A stretch of 64,000 nt of DNA from Bacteroidales bacterium (GCA_013141385.1 JABFRB010000014.1:308559-372558), one strand, 5' to 3'; positions 38,601-46,833 are shown, numbered from the stretch's first letter. The notes: generated by a model not told the origin, from the sequence alone. Translations and numbers: made by a program.

Positions 38601-41290
38601 TTTCAAGTAATACAATATTCCCTTTATATGCATCCAAAATTGGATTTGATATTCCAATAACCTACACACTAACTGAAAATGGTTGTTCTGGAAGCATAAC
38701 TCATAACACAAAAGTATATAAAGCAAATGCAGGAATTAAGGTTGGTAGTGCAAATATGGCGGATAGTTATTGCTACAGCAATGAAGCCTTTGACATCTCA
38801 TGCGACCCTGCAATTGGATATGATTTTGCTTTTACAAGTACTAAGAATGCTTTAACTCAAACCTCAGATCATATTGCTAATTATAGTATTAATAAAGCGG
38901 GTGCAGGAACAGATATAATTAAGTACAAATATTACATTGGTACCGGCATAAATAAAACTCCATACGAAATAGTAAAGAGTGTATTTATTGATTCCATTGG
39001 AATTGTCTCATTTGACTTGAGTAGCAATTATTGTAAGAATAATGCACCAGTGCAAGTATTAGGAACTCATAGAGTAATGAACGGTGAAAATACTTACTCA
39101 ATTATTAGAAACAGAGTAAATAGTGTAAATCCTAACTCATTTATATTTAATCCTCTTTATGCTACCTTTACTCCAAGTATAGCCGATACTGGATCTTTCG
39201 AAATAACCTATACATTTACTTCAGACAAGGGCTGTATACAATCCATAACAAAGCAGACTTCCGTAAATTCTGTTCCTAAGGTTGAATTTTCTTTGGCTGC
39301 TTCTTGTCCTGGTATTAATAAAGATATAACTTTTAAAAATGAAACTGAAGATATACCCGGTTCAACAATAACATGGGACTGGAATTTTGAACCAGACAAT
39401 GGATCAACACTAAAAGATCCAACATACAAGTATACCTTTGCAGGTTTAAAACCTGTTAAACTAGTCGCAACAACCGAAAAGGATTGCAAAGATGAACTAA
39501 CTAATTACTTTACTGTAGGTGTAAGCGCAAAAGCCGATTTTAATTGGATTAATGATTGCTTAACTGGCGACTCCGTTAAATTTACAAATGTTTCATCTGG
39601 AGGTGAGATCAGCACTGCTACTTGGAAGTATAACAATACACAAATTTCAACCAATGTAGATTCTCTTAAATATTTATTTTCTGGACTAGGAAAGTATAAC
39701 ATGACCCTTGCCATTAGTACAAAAGATGGATGTATTGATTCTGTTAAAAAACAGGTTGTAATACAGCCTTATATCAAATTCCTTGACCTTCCACAGCATA
39801 TTTACTCCGATAATTTTGAGTCGGGTACTCAGAACTGGAATGCAAAGAGTATTTTAGATGGAGGTAACTCCAGTTGGGTGTTTGGAATCCCAACTGGAAC
39901 TGTGTTTAAAGCAGATGTTAGTTCAAATGCTTGGTATACAAATATTGGCTTTAGTACTCAGAAAGTTGAAAACTCACAGGTAATCAGCCCATGCTTCGAT
40001 ATGAGAGGCTTAACAAAACCAATGATAAAGATGAACATCTGGTCTGCTCCCGAAGCGGGTCGTGATGGTGCTGTGCTTCAGTACTCAACCGATGGTGGCA
40101 CTACTTGGAAAACAAATAATAAGGATAATAATGTTGGTCAAGCAAACGAAGGTATAAATTGGTTTGATCCGGGTAATATCAGCAGTAAACCAGCTGGTCA
40201 GTCAACGGGCTGGAGTAGCACCGATACTCAAACTGGCTGGAAGAGCGCACGCCATAACCTAGATACGCTAAAGGGTTTATCTAATGTTCGATTCAGAATT
40301 GTTTATGCTAACGAAGCGAATAACATTAAACCATTTAACGGTTTTGCTTTCGATGATGTTTGGATCGGTGACAGGCAACAGCTGGTTCTAGACGAGTATT
40401 TTACCAATTCAACAGTATCCGCAGATACTTCAATAAACAATTATATCAAACAAATTGAAAAGTTTAAAAAAGAGGATATAATTCCAATTCATTATCATAC
40501 CGGCAACCCAATAGGGGATGTTCTATTTAACTATTATTCTGCAGGCCCTTCATCAAGGTTATTCTACTATGGAGTTAGTCAAGTTCCCTATATATTTACC
40601 AACGGTATAACTTCATCGGAATTAGTCGATGCTTCAAGTAAATTGAAATACGAAAAATCAATCGATGTTGAAACTCTCAAAGATCCAATGATTTCTATTG
40701 GACTTAATGTAACTTCGAGTAATGTAAGCCTAGAATTAAAAGCCTTAAAGGATTTAACTGGAGATAATCTTGTTTTATACTGTGCAATTGTCAAGGATAG
40801 CATTTTGGATGGTAATGTATACTACTATAATGTGCTCCGCAAATTTATTCCAAATCCGGGAGGTATTTTAATATCAACAAGTGATTGGGTAAGTGGACAA
40901 ACCATAAGCCAATCGATACCAGTAAATATTGATAATTCATCTTCTGAATTTATTAATGCAAGGGTAGTTGTGTTTGTTCAGAATAGCACTACTTTACAGG
41001 TTTATCAGGCTGCGTCATTCAAATTATCTGCCCTTACGGGTGATCATCCAATTGATATTAGCAATTTGGTTGATATTTACCCCAACCCGGTCAATGATTA
41101 CCTAATTATTGAGAGTGAAACCAGTATCGATAGGTTAATGATCTTTGATATTGCTGGTAGGGTGGTAGGCAACTATACCCCAGCACAAACAAGATATAGC
41201 GTACCCGTCCAGAATATGGAAAGCGGTATTTATATCATAAAGGGTAATATCAAGAAGGGTCAGTTTATAAGGAAGTTTGTAAAGCAATAA
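32663..41290 (+). CDS. Giant T9SS-secreted Ig-repeat/PKD protein with Omp28-like domain
   Basis: 2875 residues. Signal peptide 1-22; one Ig-like unit; five near-identical 83-residue Ig-like repeats (~127-541); about seven further bacterial Ig-like units of a LTTVHIQSNNANPAFAKPG type; extended Ig/gap-filling repeats; two PKD domains (~2206-2286 and 2289-2369); a jelly-roll/MAM-like carbohydrate-binding-type domain (~2379-2569); an Omp28-like thioredoxin-fold region (~2572-2780, LDEYFTNST... but without the usual Cys pair); and a T9SS type A sorting domain (YPNPVNDYLIIES ... GIYIIKG). It should form a long fibre at the cell surface. Last gene of the operon, followed by a strong terminator. Confidence 0.9.
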   Translation: MKLKKLLILIVIVSLNCISLFATETLTPVHIQSDNASSSLAKVGDNIALTFTSSGAISSVVVTISGHNITGGNLTNVGNNWTATYTMVGGDSEGAIAFTIDYTEMVAQVTSTTDGSSVTFDKTSPAAPTISGISAGYFSTNQTFTVSGEAGATIEYSTNNGGLWTSYSGAVTLSAEGTYNVLARQTDQAGNGPTASAVITLTIDKTAPTAPTISGISAGSYNTDQIFTVSGEASATIEYSTNNGGLWTAYSGAVTISAEGTYNVLARQTDQAGNGPTASTAITLTIDKTAPAAPTISGISAGSYNTDQIFTVSGEASATIEYSTNNGGLWTSYSGAVTLSAEGTYNVLARQTDQAGNGPIASAIITLTIDKTAPAAPTISGISAGSYNTDQIFTVSGEASATIEYSTNNGGLWTAYSGAVTISAEGTYNVLARQTDQAGNGPTASTAITLTIDKTAPAAPTISGISAGSYNTDQIFTVSGEASATIEYSTNNGGLWTAYSGAVTISAEGTYNVLARQTDQAGNGPTASAIITLTIDKTAPNAPSVTGTTPTNDQTPTWSWSAGGGGGNGTFRYKLDDSDLTSGATTTTSLSYTPGTNLTEASHTLYVQERDAAGNWSTSGSFVIVIDITTQTPTLTLPASNSFINKDVEIKFTLPEVAKSGTVKMTFIRPSATDRSVTFTSDFETSGEHTTMLNGEDLVNNIHVASGNGNNYLYDTGVYSIKIEYQDLLGNPVSFVTNTNIQYGSTKPTPSFQAISSPRNTRVGIVNLDFDKYVKAAQVTWDDFTLTRNGTTNVPLDNSLPFTFTHDYDYGGWYSNSFTLDLTVYNTLTDGSYELKLKATGTGIKDFYGNDLMSGANVIWTMDATPPTLTTVHIQSNNANPAFAKPGNEITVSFTSSETIQTPTATINGNVASISFVSGNSWTAKYIMVNGDTEGDITFNISFQDLAGNNANVTSVTDGSYVTFLKSAPTLSTTTIKSNNTNIALAKSGDIITLDFTSAKALANVVVTIAGHTVIATGSDGDKTWTASYIMTGTDAEGTIPFTINFTDKPGNAGVQVSNASTSVIFDRTLPTLSSVSISSNYVNTNKVGVGGIVTLTITGSENLVINAGDIKFEGNNATIAGSNNSWTATYTMLSSNTAGIVPFTINFTDLAGNIGTQVISSTNGSSVTFDQTSPVLSSVSILSNNIVTTQAKVGNLISMSFTASEAIEGVAIKLNGKNISVTNPSGNNWTANYTMLSGDAEGALYITIDCKDFSGNTAQITNTSITFDKTAPILTEVKISSNNITPAFAKEGEIVTLTFKTNEDIKTPVVGTNLGNASVTGGPRDWTATRTVAALDAQGLITFSIPIIDLSDNSGTTGTSTTNGSSVTVDCLSPTISATVPFGIYKVGSTIPVTITSDDKTYTGQTISVNSKVQTLINNNNNTYTINYQVQEGDDQLSSVATLPVNLLLKDYAGNTNVALTSATVVGGTLTLNSSTPQISSFTSDATGAGILKIGDQIVFTLTTAIAETGLAVTPSTYNSKPLTWTTTNGGGTYTATYTVQEGDADQVTPLQLSSITIADGAGNTSNPYSYTSIGKSIYATRPTYTISGTSSRCVGAANLDVTFTFTGKQPFTFTYNDKDDGSGTSTTINNLYANSKVISVASGSYIITNLVDGSTNSATTNSSVKAIITENALPSITFINSLNPGLTINKLASAYRLIDFVTSPTGGTFTGDCVGSTGGFAYFYPSLAGVTTTPVVKTITYSYTNSSTGCSSTNTFNIQVTGTKAFLTGLSSNKSYCVSATEATHVITATGMGAITAESFSVTGATKGVEWDDYATTPHSIIIDPKLFSTGNHDITYTYTEDGTTLSTTETITIVRVSTTIDFGPLSDKYCKNSEPITLVGDLPVGTGHFSCSSTGFSTVANSNSATFSPSSAPLSSTITISYYYETPEGCQSTPKEHTTIVNPVPTPDFTIKDNYNFDETPIFLNPPANGSYSGEIISSNTIFPLYASKIGFDIPITYTLTENGCSGSITHNTKVYKANAGIKVGSANMADSYCYSNEAFDISCDPAIGYDFAFTSTKNALTQTSDHIANYSINKAGAGTDIIKYKYYIGTGINKTPYEIVKSVFIDSIGIVSFDLSSNYCKNNAPVQVLGTHRVMNGENTYSIIRNRVNSVNPNSFIFNPLYATFTPSIADTGSFEITYTFTSDKGCIQSITKQTSVNSVPKVEFSLAASCPGINKDITFKNETEDIPGSTITWDWNFEPDNGSTLKDPTYKYTFAGLKPVKLVATTEKDCKDELTNYFTVGVSAKADFNWINDCLTGDSVKFTNVSSGGEISTATWKYNNTQISTNVDSLKYLFSGLGKYNMTLAISTKDGCIDSVKKQVVIQPYIKFLDLPQHIYSDNFESGTQNWNAKSILDGGNSSWVFGIPTGTVFKADVSSNAWYTNIGFSTQKVENSQVISPCFDMRGLTKPMIKMNIWSAPEAGRDGAVLQYSTDGGTTWKTNNKDNNVGQANEGINWFDPGNISSKPAGQSTGWSSTDTQTGWKSARHNLDTLKGLSNVRFRIVYANEANNIKPFNGFAFDDVWIGDRQQLVLDEYFTNSTVSADTSINNYIKQIEKFKKEDIIPIHYHTGNPIGDVLFNYYSAGPSSRLFYYGVSQVPYIFTNGITSSELVDASSKLKYEKSIDVETLKDPMISIGLNVTSSNVSLELKALKDLTGDNLVLYCAIVKDSILDGNVYYYNVLRKFIPNPGGILISTSDWVSGQTISQSIPVNIDNSSSEFINARVVVFVQNSTTLQVYQAASFKLSALTGDHPIDISNLVDIYPNPVNDYLIIESETSIDRLMIFDIAGRVVGNYTPAQTRYSVPVQNMESGIYIIKGNIKKGQFIRKFVKQ
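33041..34285 (+). repeat. Five 249-bp in-frame repeats
   Basis: The tcaggtat block recurs at 33053, 33302, 33551, 33800 and 34049: exactly 249 bp each. Units 2, 4 and 5 are nearly identical, and 1 and 3 share a second version of the middle part (ggcttatggacttcatac). Such alternation points to duplication plus gene conversion. Confidence 0.95.
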
Positions 41291-41296
41291 TAACTG

Positions 41297-41320
41297 AAAA
41301 GCCCCTTTCGGGGCTTTTTT
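41297..41320 (+). terminator. Operon terminator
   Basis: aaaagcccc/ggggctttt stem, TTTC loop and a T run, 6 nt after the stop of the giant gene. It also lies 22 nt downstream of the folE stop on the other strand and can act in both directions. Confidence 0.9.
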
Positions 41321-41342
41321 ATTGTCAAACAAAAGTTAAAAC

Positions 41343-41981
41343 CTAATGTAATTTCATTCCAATTAAATGAATAAACTCCTCACGGGTTTTAATATCGGAA
41401 AGGAATATACCCGTAAATGCAGAGGTAGTTGTTACTGAATTTTGTTTTTGAACGCCTCTCATCTGCATGCACATGTGTGCTGCCTCAATAACCACTGCAA
41501 CACCAATTGGGTTTAATGTATCCTGAATACAATCCCTTATCTGCATTGTAAGCCTTTCCTGAACCTGCAATCTTTGTGAAAACGCCTCAACAACACGAGC
41601 AATTTTACTTAAACCAGTGATGTACCCATTGGGTATATAGGCAACATGAGCTTTTCCATAAAATGGAATCATGTGATGCTCGCACATAGAGTAAAGATCA
41701 ATGTCCTTAACAAGAACCATTTGAGGGTAATCCTCCTTAAATTTTGTTTTTTTAAGCATTTCATGAGGATCCGCATGATAACCTTGAGTAAGATATTGCA
41801 AGGATTTGGCAACGCGCAATGGCGTTTTTTGTAATCCTTCACGAGAAGGATCTTCTCCTAAGAGTTCAAGTATAGATTTATGGTGTTCTGCTAATTTTTT
41901 AGTGGTCTCTGGATTCCACTTCTCTATTTTGGAGTAACCATTATTTTCGAATTCATTCTCCTCGTCATCAAAAATTTCCAT
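41343..41981 (-). CDS. folE: GTP cyclohydrolase I
   Basis: Converts GTP to 7,8-dihydroneopterin triphosphate, the first step to folate and pterins. Zinc ligands Cys100 and His103 (CEHH), Cys171 (MCMQMRG) are present, as are the [12 protein letters not shown] and [18 protein letters not shown] segments (latter at ~125-142). 212 residues, normal for the family. The start ATG 41981 gives an acidic 20-residue extension as in other Bacteroidota. Followed (same strand, upstream) by a PTPS-type enzyme at 121 nt distance, suggesting shared pterin chemistry. Confidence 0.96.
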   Translation of the reverse strand: MEIFDDEENEFENNGYSKIEKWNPETTKKLAEHHKSILELLGEDPSREGLQKTPLRVAKSLQYLTQGYHADPHEMLKKTKFKEDYPQMVLVKDIDLYSMCEHHMIPFYGKAHVAYIPNGYITGLSKIARVVEAFSQRLQVQERLTMQIRDCIQDTLNPIGVAVVIEAAHMCMQMRGVQKQNSVTTTSAFTGIFLSDIKTREEFIHLIGMKLH

Positions 41982-42102
41982 ATAGATTCACTAATTTAAT
42001 TTGAGTTACAAAGTAAGTGGATTTTTTGCTTTATAGTTTGAATAGCAATATTAATTAAACTTAAAGACTCTTAAAAATCAATATTATTTTGGATGTAAAT
42101 AA

Positions 42103-42522
42103 CTATTCACCAAAATATTCAACATAATTATTTTCTGTTTCCTGAATTTTTATACAGTGCAATTTTACGCCTAAATTTTCAATGGGTTGCATTAATACAT
42201 CCCAAAATGCAACAGCGAGATTTTCAGTTGATGCAATTTTACCCCGCATAAAATCAACGTCAAGATTTATGTTTTTATGATCGATTTTATCAATTATTAG
42301 TTCTCTAATCAACTTGCTAACATTAGTTAGATTAGTCACATAACCAATCTTTTTATCAATATCACCCTTAACAGTTACAAAAAGTTCGAAATTGTGTCCA
42401 TGCCAGTTTGGATGCGAACACTTACCATAAATTCTGTAATTTTCCTCATCGGATAGTTCTTCTCGAAACAGCCTATGTGCAGCATTAAATCTTTCCCTTC
42501 GGGTGATATAAGAAATTGGCAT
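42103..42522 (-). CDS. 6-pyruvoyl-tetrahydropterin synthase/QueD family, PTPS-II-type motif
   Basis: A 139-residue T-fold enzyme. Zinc ligands: His16 (FNAAHRL), His41 and His43 (HGH); catalytic Cys35 is five residues before HGH (C-x5-HGH). QueD proper has C-x3-HGH, while C-x5-HGH is the PTPS-II pattern of true 6-pyruvoyl-tetrahydropterin synthases. FolE lies just downstream, providing the substrate. So tetrahydrobiopterin-like pterin synthesis is at least as likely as queuosine synthesis. The C-terminal Glu in KIQETENNYVEY is the usual pterin anchor. Confidence 0.85.
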   Translation of the reverse strand: MPISYITRRERFNAAHRLFREELSDEENYRIYGKCSHPNWHGHNFELFVTVKGDIDKKIGYVTNLTNVSKLIRELIIDKIDHKNINLDVDFMRGKIASTENLAVAFWDVLMQPIENLGVKLHCIKIQETENNYVEYFGE

Positions 42523-42632
42523 AGCTAATGATTTGATAGGCTATAAAGTTAAAAAACTATATCTTTCGGAATGAAATTATAGCCCTAATTAATTTTAATT
42601 ACTTTGAAAGACCATATTAAAAAAGGTTTAAA

Positions 42633-43310
42633 ATGAACATACTTATTGTTTCAGCTACAGCAAAAGAGAATGGTTTAGCGACGGGGCTTGATGTAAAAAA
42701 AGGTATTCCTATAAGAGTAAAAGAGCCATTTAATCATGATGTTGATGTTTTGGTCACGGGTGTTGGTGCTGTTCCAACAACTTTTTTTTTAACAAAAGTG
42801 GTGGAAAATTATCAACTTGTTATAAATATAGGAATTGCAGGTTCATACAATCCCATTTATTCCATAGGTTCTGTTGTTTGTATTAATGAGGATACTTTTG
42901 GTGATTATGGAATTGACGACAGGGGCGTTTTCAAGTCGTTATGTGATGTGAATATTAATGCAAAAGATGAGTTTCCATTTTTGGGTGATACGTTAAATAA
43001 TCCATGGCTAAAAAACGCTTTGTTTGAAATCAAATTACCATTGGTAAAAGGAGTTACTCTTTCAACTGCTAGCGGCTCAGAGGAGATAATTCGTAAAATT
43101 AAAGAGCGGTGGAATGCAGATGTTGAAACAATGGAAAGTGCTTCCGTGTTTTACGTATGTAGACTAATGGATATTAAGTTTGTATGCTTAAGATCTATCT
43201 CAAACATGGTAGAACCAAGGGATAGGTCGAAATGGGATTTTAAAAATTCTATTAATAATCTAACACACGAAGTGAGACGTTTAATAAACAGCATTACCTC
43301 AGATTGTTAA
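42633..43310 (+). CDS. mqnB: Futalosine hydrolase
   Basis: A 225-residue nucleoside-phosphorylase-fold hydrolase that releases hypoxanthine from futalosine in the alternative menaquinone pathway. Typical MqnB landmarks: LIVSATAKE at the start, VTGVGAVPTTFFLTK, NIGIAGSYN, NADVETMESASVFYVC (Glu of the ribose site) and LRSISNMVEPRDRSKW. The downstream gene 25 nt away is mqnD, which confirms the role. Confidence 0.92.
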   Translation: MNILIVSATAKENGLATGLDVKKGIPIRVKEPFNHDVDVLVTGVGAVPTTFFLTKVVENYQLVINIGIAGSYNPIYSIGSVVCINEDTFGDYGIDDRGVFKSLCDVNINAKDEFPFLGDTLNNPWLKNALFEIKLPLVKGVTLSTASGSEEIIRKIKERWNADVETMESASVFYVCRLMDIKFVCLRSISNMVEPRDRSKWDFKNSINNLTHEVRRLINSITSDC

Positions 43311-43335
43311 CTATTTGATATAGAAAGATAAAAAC

Positions 43336-44169
43336 ATGAAGTTAAAACTTTGCTTCTCAACTTGTCCAAACGATACATTCATGTTCGATGCGTTGGTAAA
43401 TGGTCGGATCGCCAACAATGATTTCACCTTTGATATTCATCTTGCGGATATCGATGAACTAAATCGGTTAGCGTTTGATGGGGTTGCCGATATAACTAAA
43501 ATAAGTTTTAATGCATTTGCGAAAGTATGCGATAAATATCAACTACTAAACTCTGGTAGTGCATTGGGTAACGGTGTGGGTCCTTTAGTAATTAGCCGTA
43601 GGCTCATTTACCCCGATGAAATAAAACATGCTAAAATTGCAATTCCTGGTCTTGAAACAACTGCAAATATGCTATTTACAATTGCTTTCCCCGAAGCAAA
43701 AAACAAGAAAGTTTATCTTTTTTCAGATATTGAAGAGGCTATCTTATCAAATGAGGTTGATGCAGGTGTGATAATCCATGAAAATAGATTTACCTATGAG
43801 AAAAAGGGACTTAAGAAAATAATAGATCTTGGAGAGTACTGGGAAGAGCAAACAAAATTACCAATCCCTTTAGGTGGAATTGCAGTTAAAAGAAGTTTAC
43901 CTAATAACATCAAAATCAAAATAAATCAACTACTCAGAAAAAGTATTGAACATGCTTTCTCCTACCCAAAAGAATCCTATCCGTATGTTAGAAAATATGC
44001 TCAAGCTATGGAAGAGGAAGTGATGTACAAACATATTCAACTTTATGTAAATGATTATTCAATTGATTTAGGAACTAAAGGTAAAGATGCGATCATAGAA
44101 CTATTCAAACGCTCAAGCGAACTTAATCTGATTCCCAAATTGGATTATGATATCTTCACTATTAAATAA
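43336..44169 (+). CDS. mqnD: 1,4-dihydroxy-6-naphthoate synthase
   Basis: Converts cyclic dehypoxanthinyl futalosine to 1,4-dihydroxy-6-naphthoate. It has a periplasmic-binding-protein-like fold with no signal peptide. The start LCFSTCPNDTFMFDALVNG is characteristic, as are ITKISFNAF, GSALGNGVGPLVIS, AIPGLETTAN and DAGVIIHENRFTYE (catalytic His in IHE). 277 residues. Operon with mqnB; other mqn genes are not in view. Confidence 0.94.
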   Translation: MKLKLCFSTCPNDTFMFDALVNGRIANNDFTFDIHLADIDELNRLAFDGVADITKISFNAFAKVCDKYQLLNSGSALGNGVGPLVISRRLIYPDEIKHAKIAIPGLETTANMLFTIAFPEAKNKKVYLFSDIEEAILSNEVDAGVIIHENRFTYEKKGLKKIIDLGEYWEEQTKLPIPLGGIAVKRSLPNNIKIKINQLLRKSIEHAFSYPKESYPYVRKYAQAMEEEVMYKHIQLYVNDYSIDLGTKGKDAIIELFKRSSELNLIPKLDYDIFTIK

Positions 44170-44244
44170 TTTGTAACTACTCAGGAATATACGTTGGCAA
44201 GTACTTTCTTTGAAAACTAACAAGGTTCTGAGGTCTTTTAAGAT

Positions 44245-44412
44245 TCTCGCAAAGTCGCAAGGCTCGCTAGGGAGAAAAAACTAAAAGTTTTTTCCCTTTG
44301 CGCACAAGTATTATGTTCAAATTGGTGCGATTTAATCATAATATTTCAATTGAGTTTAACTTTGTTCCTCATCTATCTTATATTCTTTGCGGCTTAGCGA
44401 CTTTGCGTGAGA
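44245..44412. repeat. MITE-like element with inverted ends
   Basis: tctcgcaaagtcgc (44245-44258) against gcgactttgcgtgaga (44397-44412) are inverted repeats with one 2-nt insertion. An inner hairpin aaaaaactaaaagtttttt lies near 44275. A ttggtgcgatt piece as in the 6-10 kb repeats is also inside. No ORF. Confidence 0.65.
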
Positions 44413-44457
44413 TATTTTTTTATTGCTGAATAGCTACAATAATTTAAATTTATTTTT

Positions 44458-45537
44458 TTACTCCTTCCCAGAATATGAACGCTTAAAAATGGCATCCCAT
44501 GCCCCAAGCGCAGGTTTTGGATTAAAATCCTTATCCACCAGACCCATATATGAAAACAAGGTAATATTCGAAGGCACATTAGGTGGTAATGCTGAAACAT
44601 CAATATCTGTAAATGTTAGCTGAAACACAGCAATGGCATTCACCTGATCAAGTAATTGAGCGTGCCGATAAATATAATCACGCTGTTTTTCTGGTGTACC
44701 AGTAAAATTATTTACCGTTGCCGAAGACCAACCCCCTTCGGAAATAAAAACTGGCAATGATTTCCCGATCACCAATTTGGAATAATAATCCAAAGGAATA
44801 TCCTGCGGTTTATCAAATCCGAAATACGGGTATGATGACATGCCTAACTCTTCAATAAAGGGGAAATCAGTAAAATCTTGAGCAATTGAATTGAAAGTGC
44901 CATTACCCAACTTTCCCCATGCAAAATCCACTTGAATACTCACGCTCAACTTTACATGAGTATCATAAGCACGTATTTCGATTGAGGCATCGTTAGCTGC
45001 CTTTTTTACTCCTTGGTATATTGAATCGGGTGAAGCCCCACGAATAAGATTGGTTTCCAATGCAAGTCCCATATGCTCTGGGCGCAAAACACTATCCATA
45101 ACAAAAGCGAAACGCCTGTATAAACGCTGTACATCGGGCTGAGTAATGCTCTTATGGCGAGCCACTAGTTCAAGCGCATCCGATCCACGATTTAGTCCAT
45201 TAGCAGGATCGATATAGACCCACAACTTGAAATTTTTGGTGCGATAATAATCCACCAATCCTTTATAATTATTAATTACATAGGTCACTGGCGACATTCC
45301 ATTATACAAGGAATCCCAAGGGACTTCGGTTGTAATCATTGCAGCATCGGCTCGCTGCTCCCATAAATGCAACGATTGAATTACCAAATCAAACTCAATT
45401 CGAGGTGCTGAACTCTGAAAACCCATTCTGTAGGTGCGGGTGTTTAGGTTTTTTTCTGACTCCTTACTACATGAAAAAAGTAATACACTGCAAATCAGGA
45501 AGAAAAACCATAAACGTTTTATTTCAATTGGTTTCAT
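44458..45537 (-). CDS. Lipoprotein, TIM-barrel glycosidase-like
   Basis: A 359-residue lipoprotein (lipobox LLFSC, Cys23). The body has the pattern of a clan GH-A-type (beta/alpha)8 barrel: FKLWVYIDPANGLNRG, a likely acid Glu in GLALETNLI (strand 4 region) and a likely nucleophile Glu in PVFISEGGWSS (strand 7 region), then AVFQLTFTD. GH53-like enzymes come closest by pattern, but family and substrate cannot be fixed by eye. Monocistronic. Confidence 0.6.
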   Translation of the reverse strand: MKPIEIKRLWFFFLICSVLLFSCSKESEKNLNTRTYRMGFQSSAPRIEFDLVIQSLHLWEQRADAAMITTEVPWDSLYNGMSPVTYVINNYKGLVDYYRTKNFKLWVYIDPANGLNRGSDALELVARHKSITQPDVQRLYRRFAFVMDSVLRPEHMGLALETNLIRGASPDSIYQGVKKAANDASIEIRAYDTHVKLSVSIQVDFAWGKLGNGTFNSIAQDFTDFPFIEELGMSSYPYFGFDKPQDIPLDYYSKLVIGKSLPVFISEGGWSSATVNNFTGTPEKQRDYIYRHAQLLDQVNAIAVFQLTFTDIDVSALPPNVPSNITLFSYMGLVDKDFNPKPALGAWDAIFKRSYSGKE

Positions 45538-45626
45538 AACTTTTTGCTTAAAAAATTGTGTAAATACCTGATTTATAAATATTTAAATCTTCTTATCACG
45601 TGACATATCTTTAGGTTTTCTTTCCA

Positions 45627-46319
45627 TTATTCAATTCCTGCAATATTCATTATTAAGTTCTCAATAAAACCTGTTCTATCAGAATCTGAATCAAAAGGCA
45701 AAGCGCTTTCAACACCCTCAGTTAACCCTTCATTTCTCAATAGATCTTGGCATTCTTTCTTTAAATATGCTTTTACGATTTGATTAGCATTTTTGATACT
45801 GTTTAATACCTCAAGGCAATTATCCAGTATGTAAATAATATCCTCAAAATCGTGACTTTGTCTTAAGTCATTTCCACCTCTACCTCTATGTGCAGCGAAT
45901 TTCGAGGCTAAGTAGTACTCTGGAGTAAATACAAATATTTCGATACCATTAGGTAGTGCTTTTAATACTCTATTCTCAATTCCCTCATGATACCATTGAT
46001 TGCTAAATCCAAGTACAGTTGAATCGGCTGGCATTACATCAACTTTAATACCCTTATAAATCTTTCGGCAAATTGGTGCTCCTATTGAAGTATCGTGTGC
46101 AAAACCTTTTGCTCTTAATTTTTCTTCCAATCTTGAATGTTCAATTCTTGAGTTTAATTCAATTACACAGTCTACATCGAGTGTTGGTCTAATATCTGAG
46201 GCAGCAGGATCATTTGCATATAGTTCAGCCACAGCACCCCCAACAAATACTATATTATCTTTTAGTTCTCCTAAACCATTGGCTACTGTTTGTAGCATCA
46301 TAATATTGGTACTAAGCAT
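45627..46319 (-). CDS. Nucleotidyltransferase-fold protein, toxin-like
   Basis: A 230-residue protein with the minimal nucleotidyltransferase pattern: FVGGAVAELY (Gly27-Gly28) and RPTLDVDCVIEL with Asp48 and Asp50 as metal ligands, then KIYKGIKVDVMP for the third Asp. This resembles AbiEii/DUF6036-type nucleotidyltransferases that act as toxins on tRNA or other targets. The ATG at 46319 is chosen: it overlaps the stop of the HTH gene (ATGCTTAG), a typical coupling. The partner gene and the palindromic operator upstream support a toxin-antitoxin system. Confidence 0.75.
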   Translation of the reverse strand: MLSTNIMMLQTVANGLGELKDNIVFVGGAVAELYANDPAASDIRPTLDVDCVIELNSRIEHSRLEEKLRAKGFAHDTSIGAPICRKIYKGIKVDVMPADSTVLGFSNQWYHEGIENRVLKALPNGIEIFVFTPEYYLASKFAAHRGRGGNDLRQSHDFEDIIYILDNCLEVLNSIKNANQIVKAYLKKECQDLLRNEGLTEGVESALPFDSDSDRTGFIENLIMNIAGIE

Positions 46320-46833
46320 GTTGCAACCGTTTTTCAAGTTCATCTATAGCTATCTTTATCTCTCTTGTGCGCCCAACTCGTATGGTGTCTATAATTACAA
46401 GGAGTTCATAGAATATATTATCGTTTTGAACGGTTGCTGGTAAAGTTTTATAAAGAGGTTCTATCGCCTGTCCTCGTTGTTCACCTTTAGCGTAAGGCCA
46501 TACATAAACATCATTCCCCGATGAGATCTGCTCGTTAATTGGATATGCGGAATGTGCTGTTGGAATTCCTCTCACAACAGCACCTGGTTCGGCAGGAAAA
46601 ACATACTTTAATCCGTAAATCAAAAACTCCTTAAACGAGTTAATGTGTACCTTTCTTTTTTTAGCATCAATTAATCCTGCTATTTTACATCTATTTAATA
46701 CTTCTGTCACTTCAGATGCGCTTATTTGCAATGAATATGCTATGTCTGAATTCCTCCAGTCATCATGCTTCAAGGCTATTATCTTTAATAGCACTGCTAT
46801 GTCTTGGGGACGCATCCCATTGTGTTTTTTCAT
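46312..46833 (-). CDS. Winged-helix regulator, likely antitoxin/autorepressor
   Basis: A 173-residue protein with an N-terminal winged-helix domain (~8-66; LQISASEVTEVLNRCKIAGL as recognition region) and a C-terminal part of unknown fold (FPAEPGAVVRGIPTAHSAYP). It resembles the regulator genes paired with AbiEii-type nucleotidyltransferases. The ATG at 46833 is preferred over the TTG at 46851, which lies in the operator. A perfect 26-bp palindrome lies 16 nt upstream, so it probably represses its own operon. Confidence 0.72.
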   Translation of the reverse strand: MKKHNGMRPQDIAVLLKIIALKHDDWRNSDIAYSLQISASEVTEVLNRCKIAGLIDAKKRKVHINSFKEFLIYGLKYVFPAEPGAVVRGIPTAHSAYPINEQISSGNDVYVWPYAKGEQRGQAIEPLYKTLPATVQNDNIFYELLVIIDTIRVGRTREIKIAIDELEKRLQHA

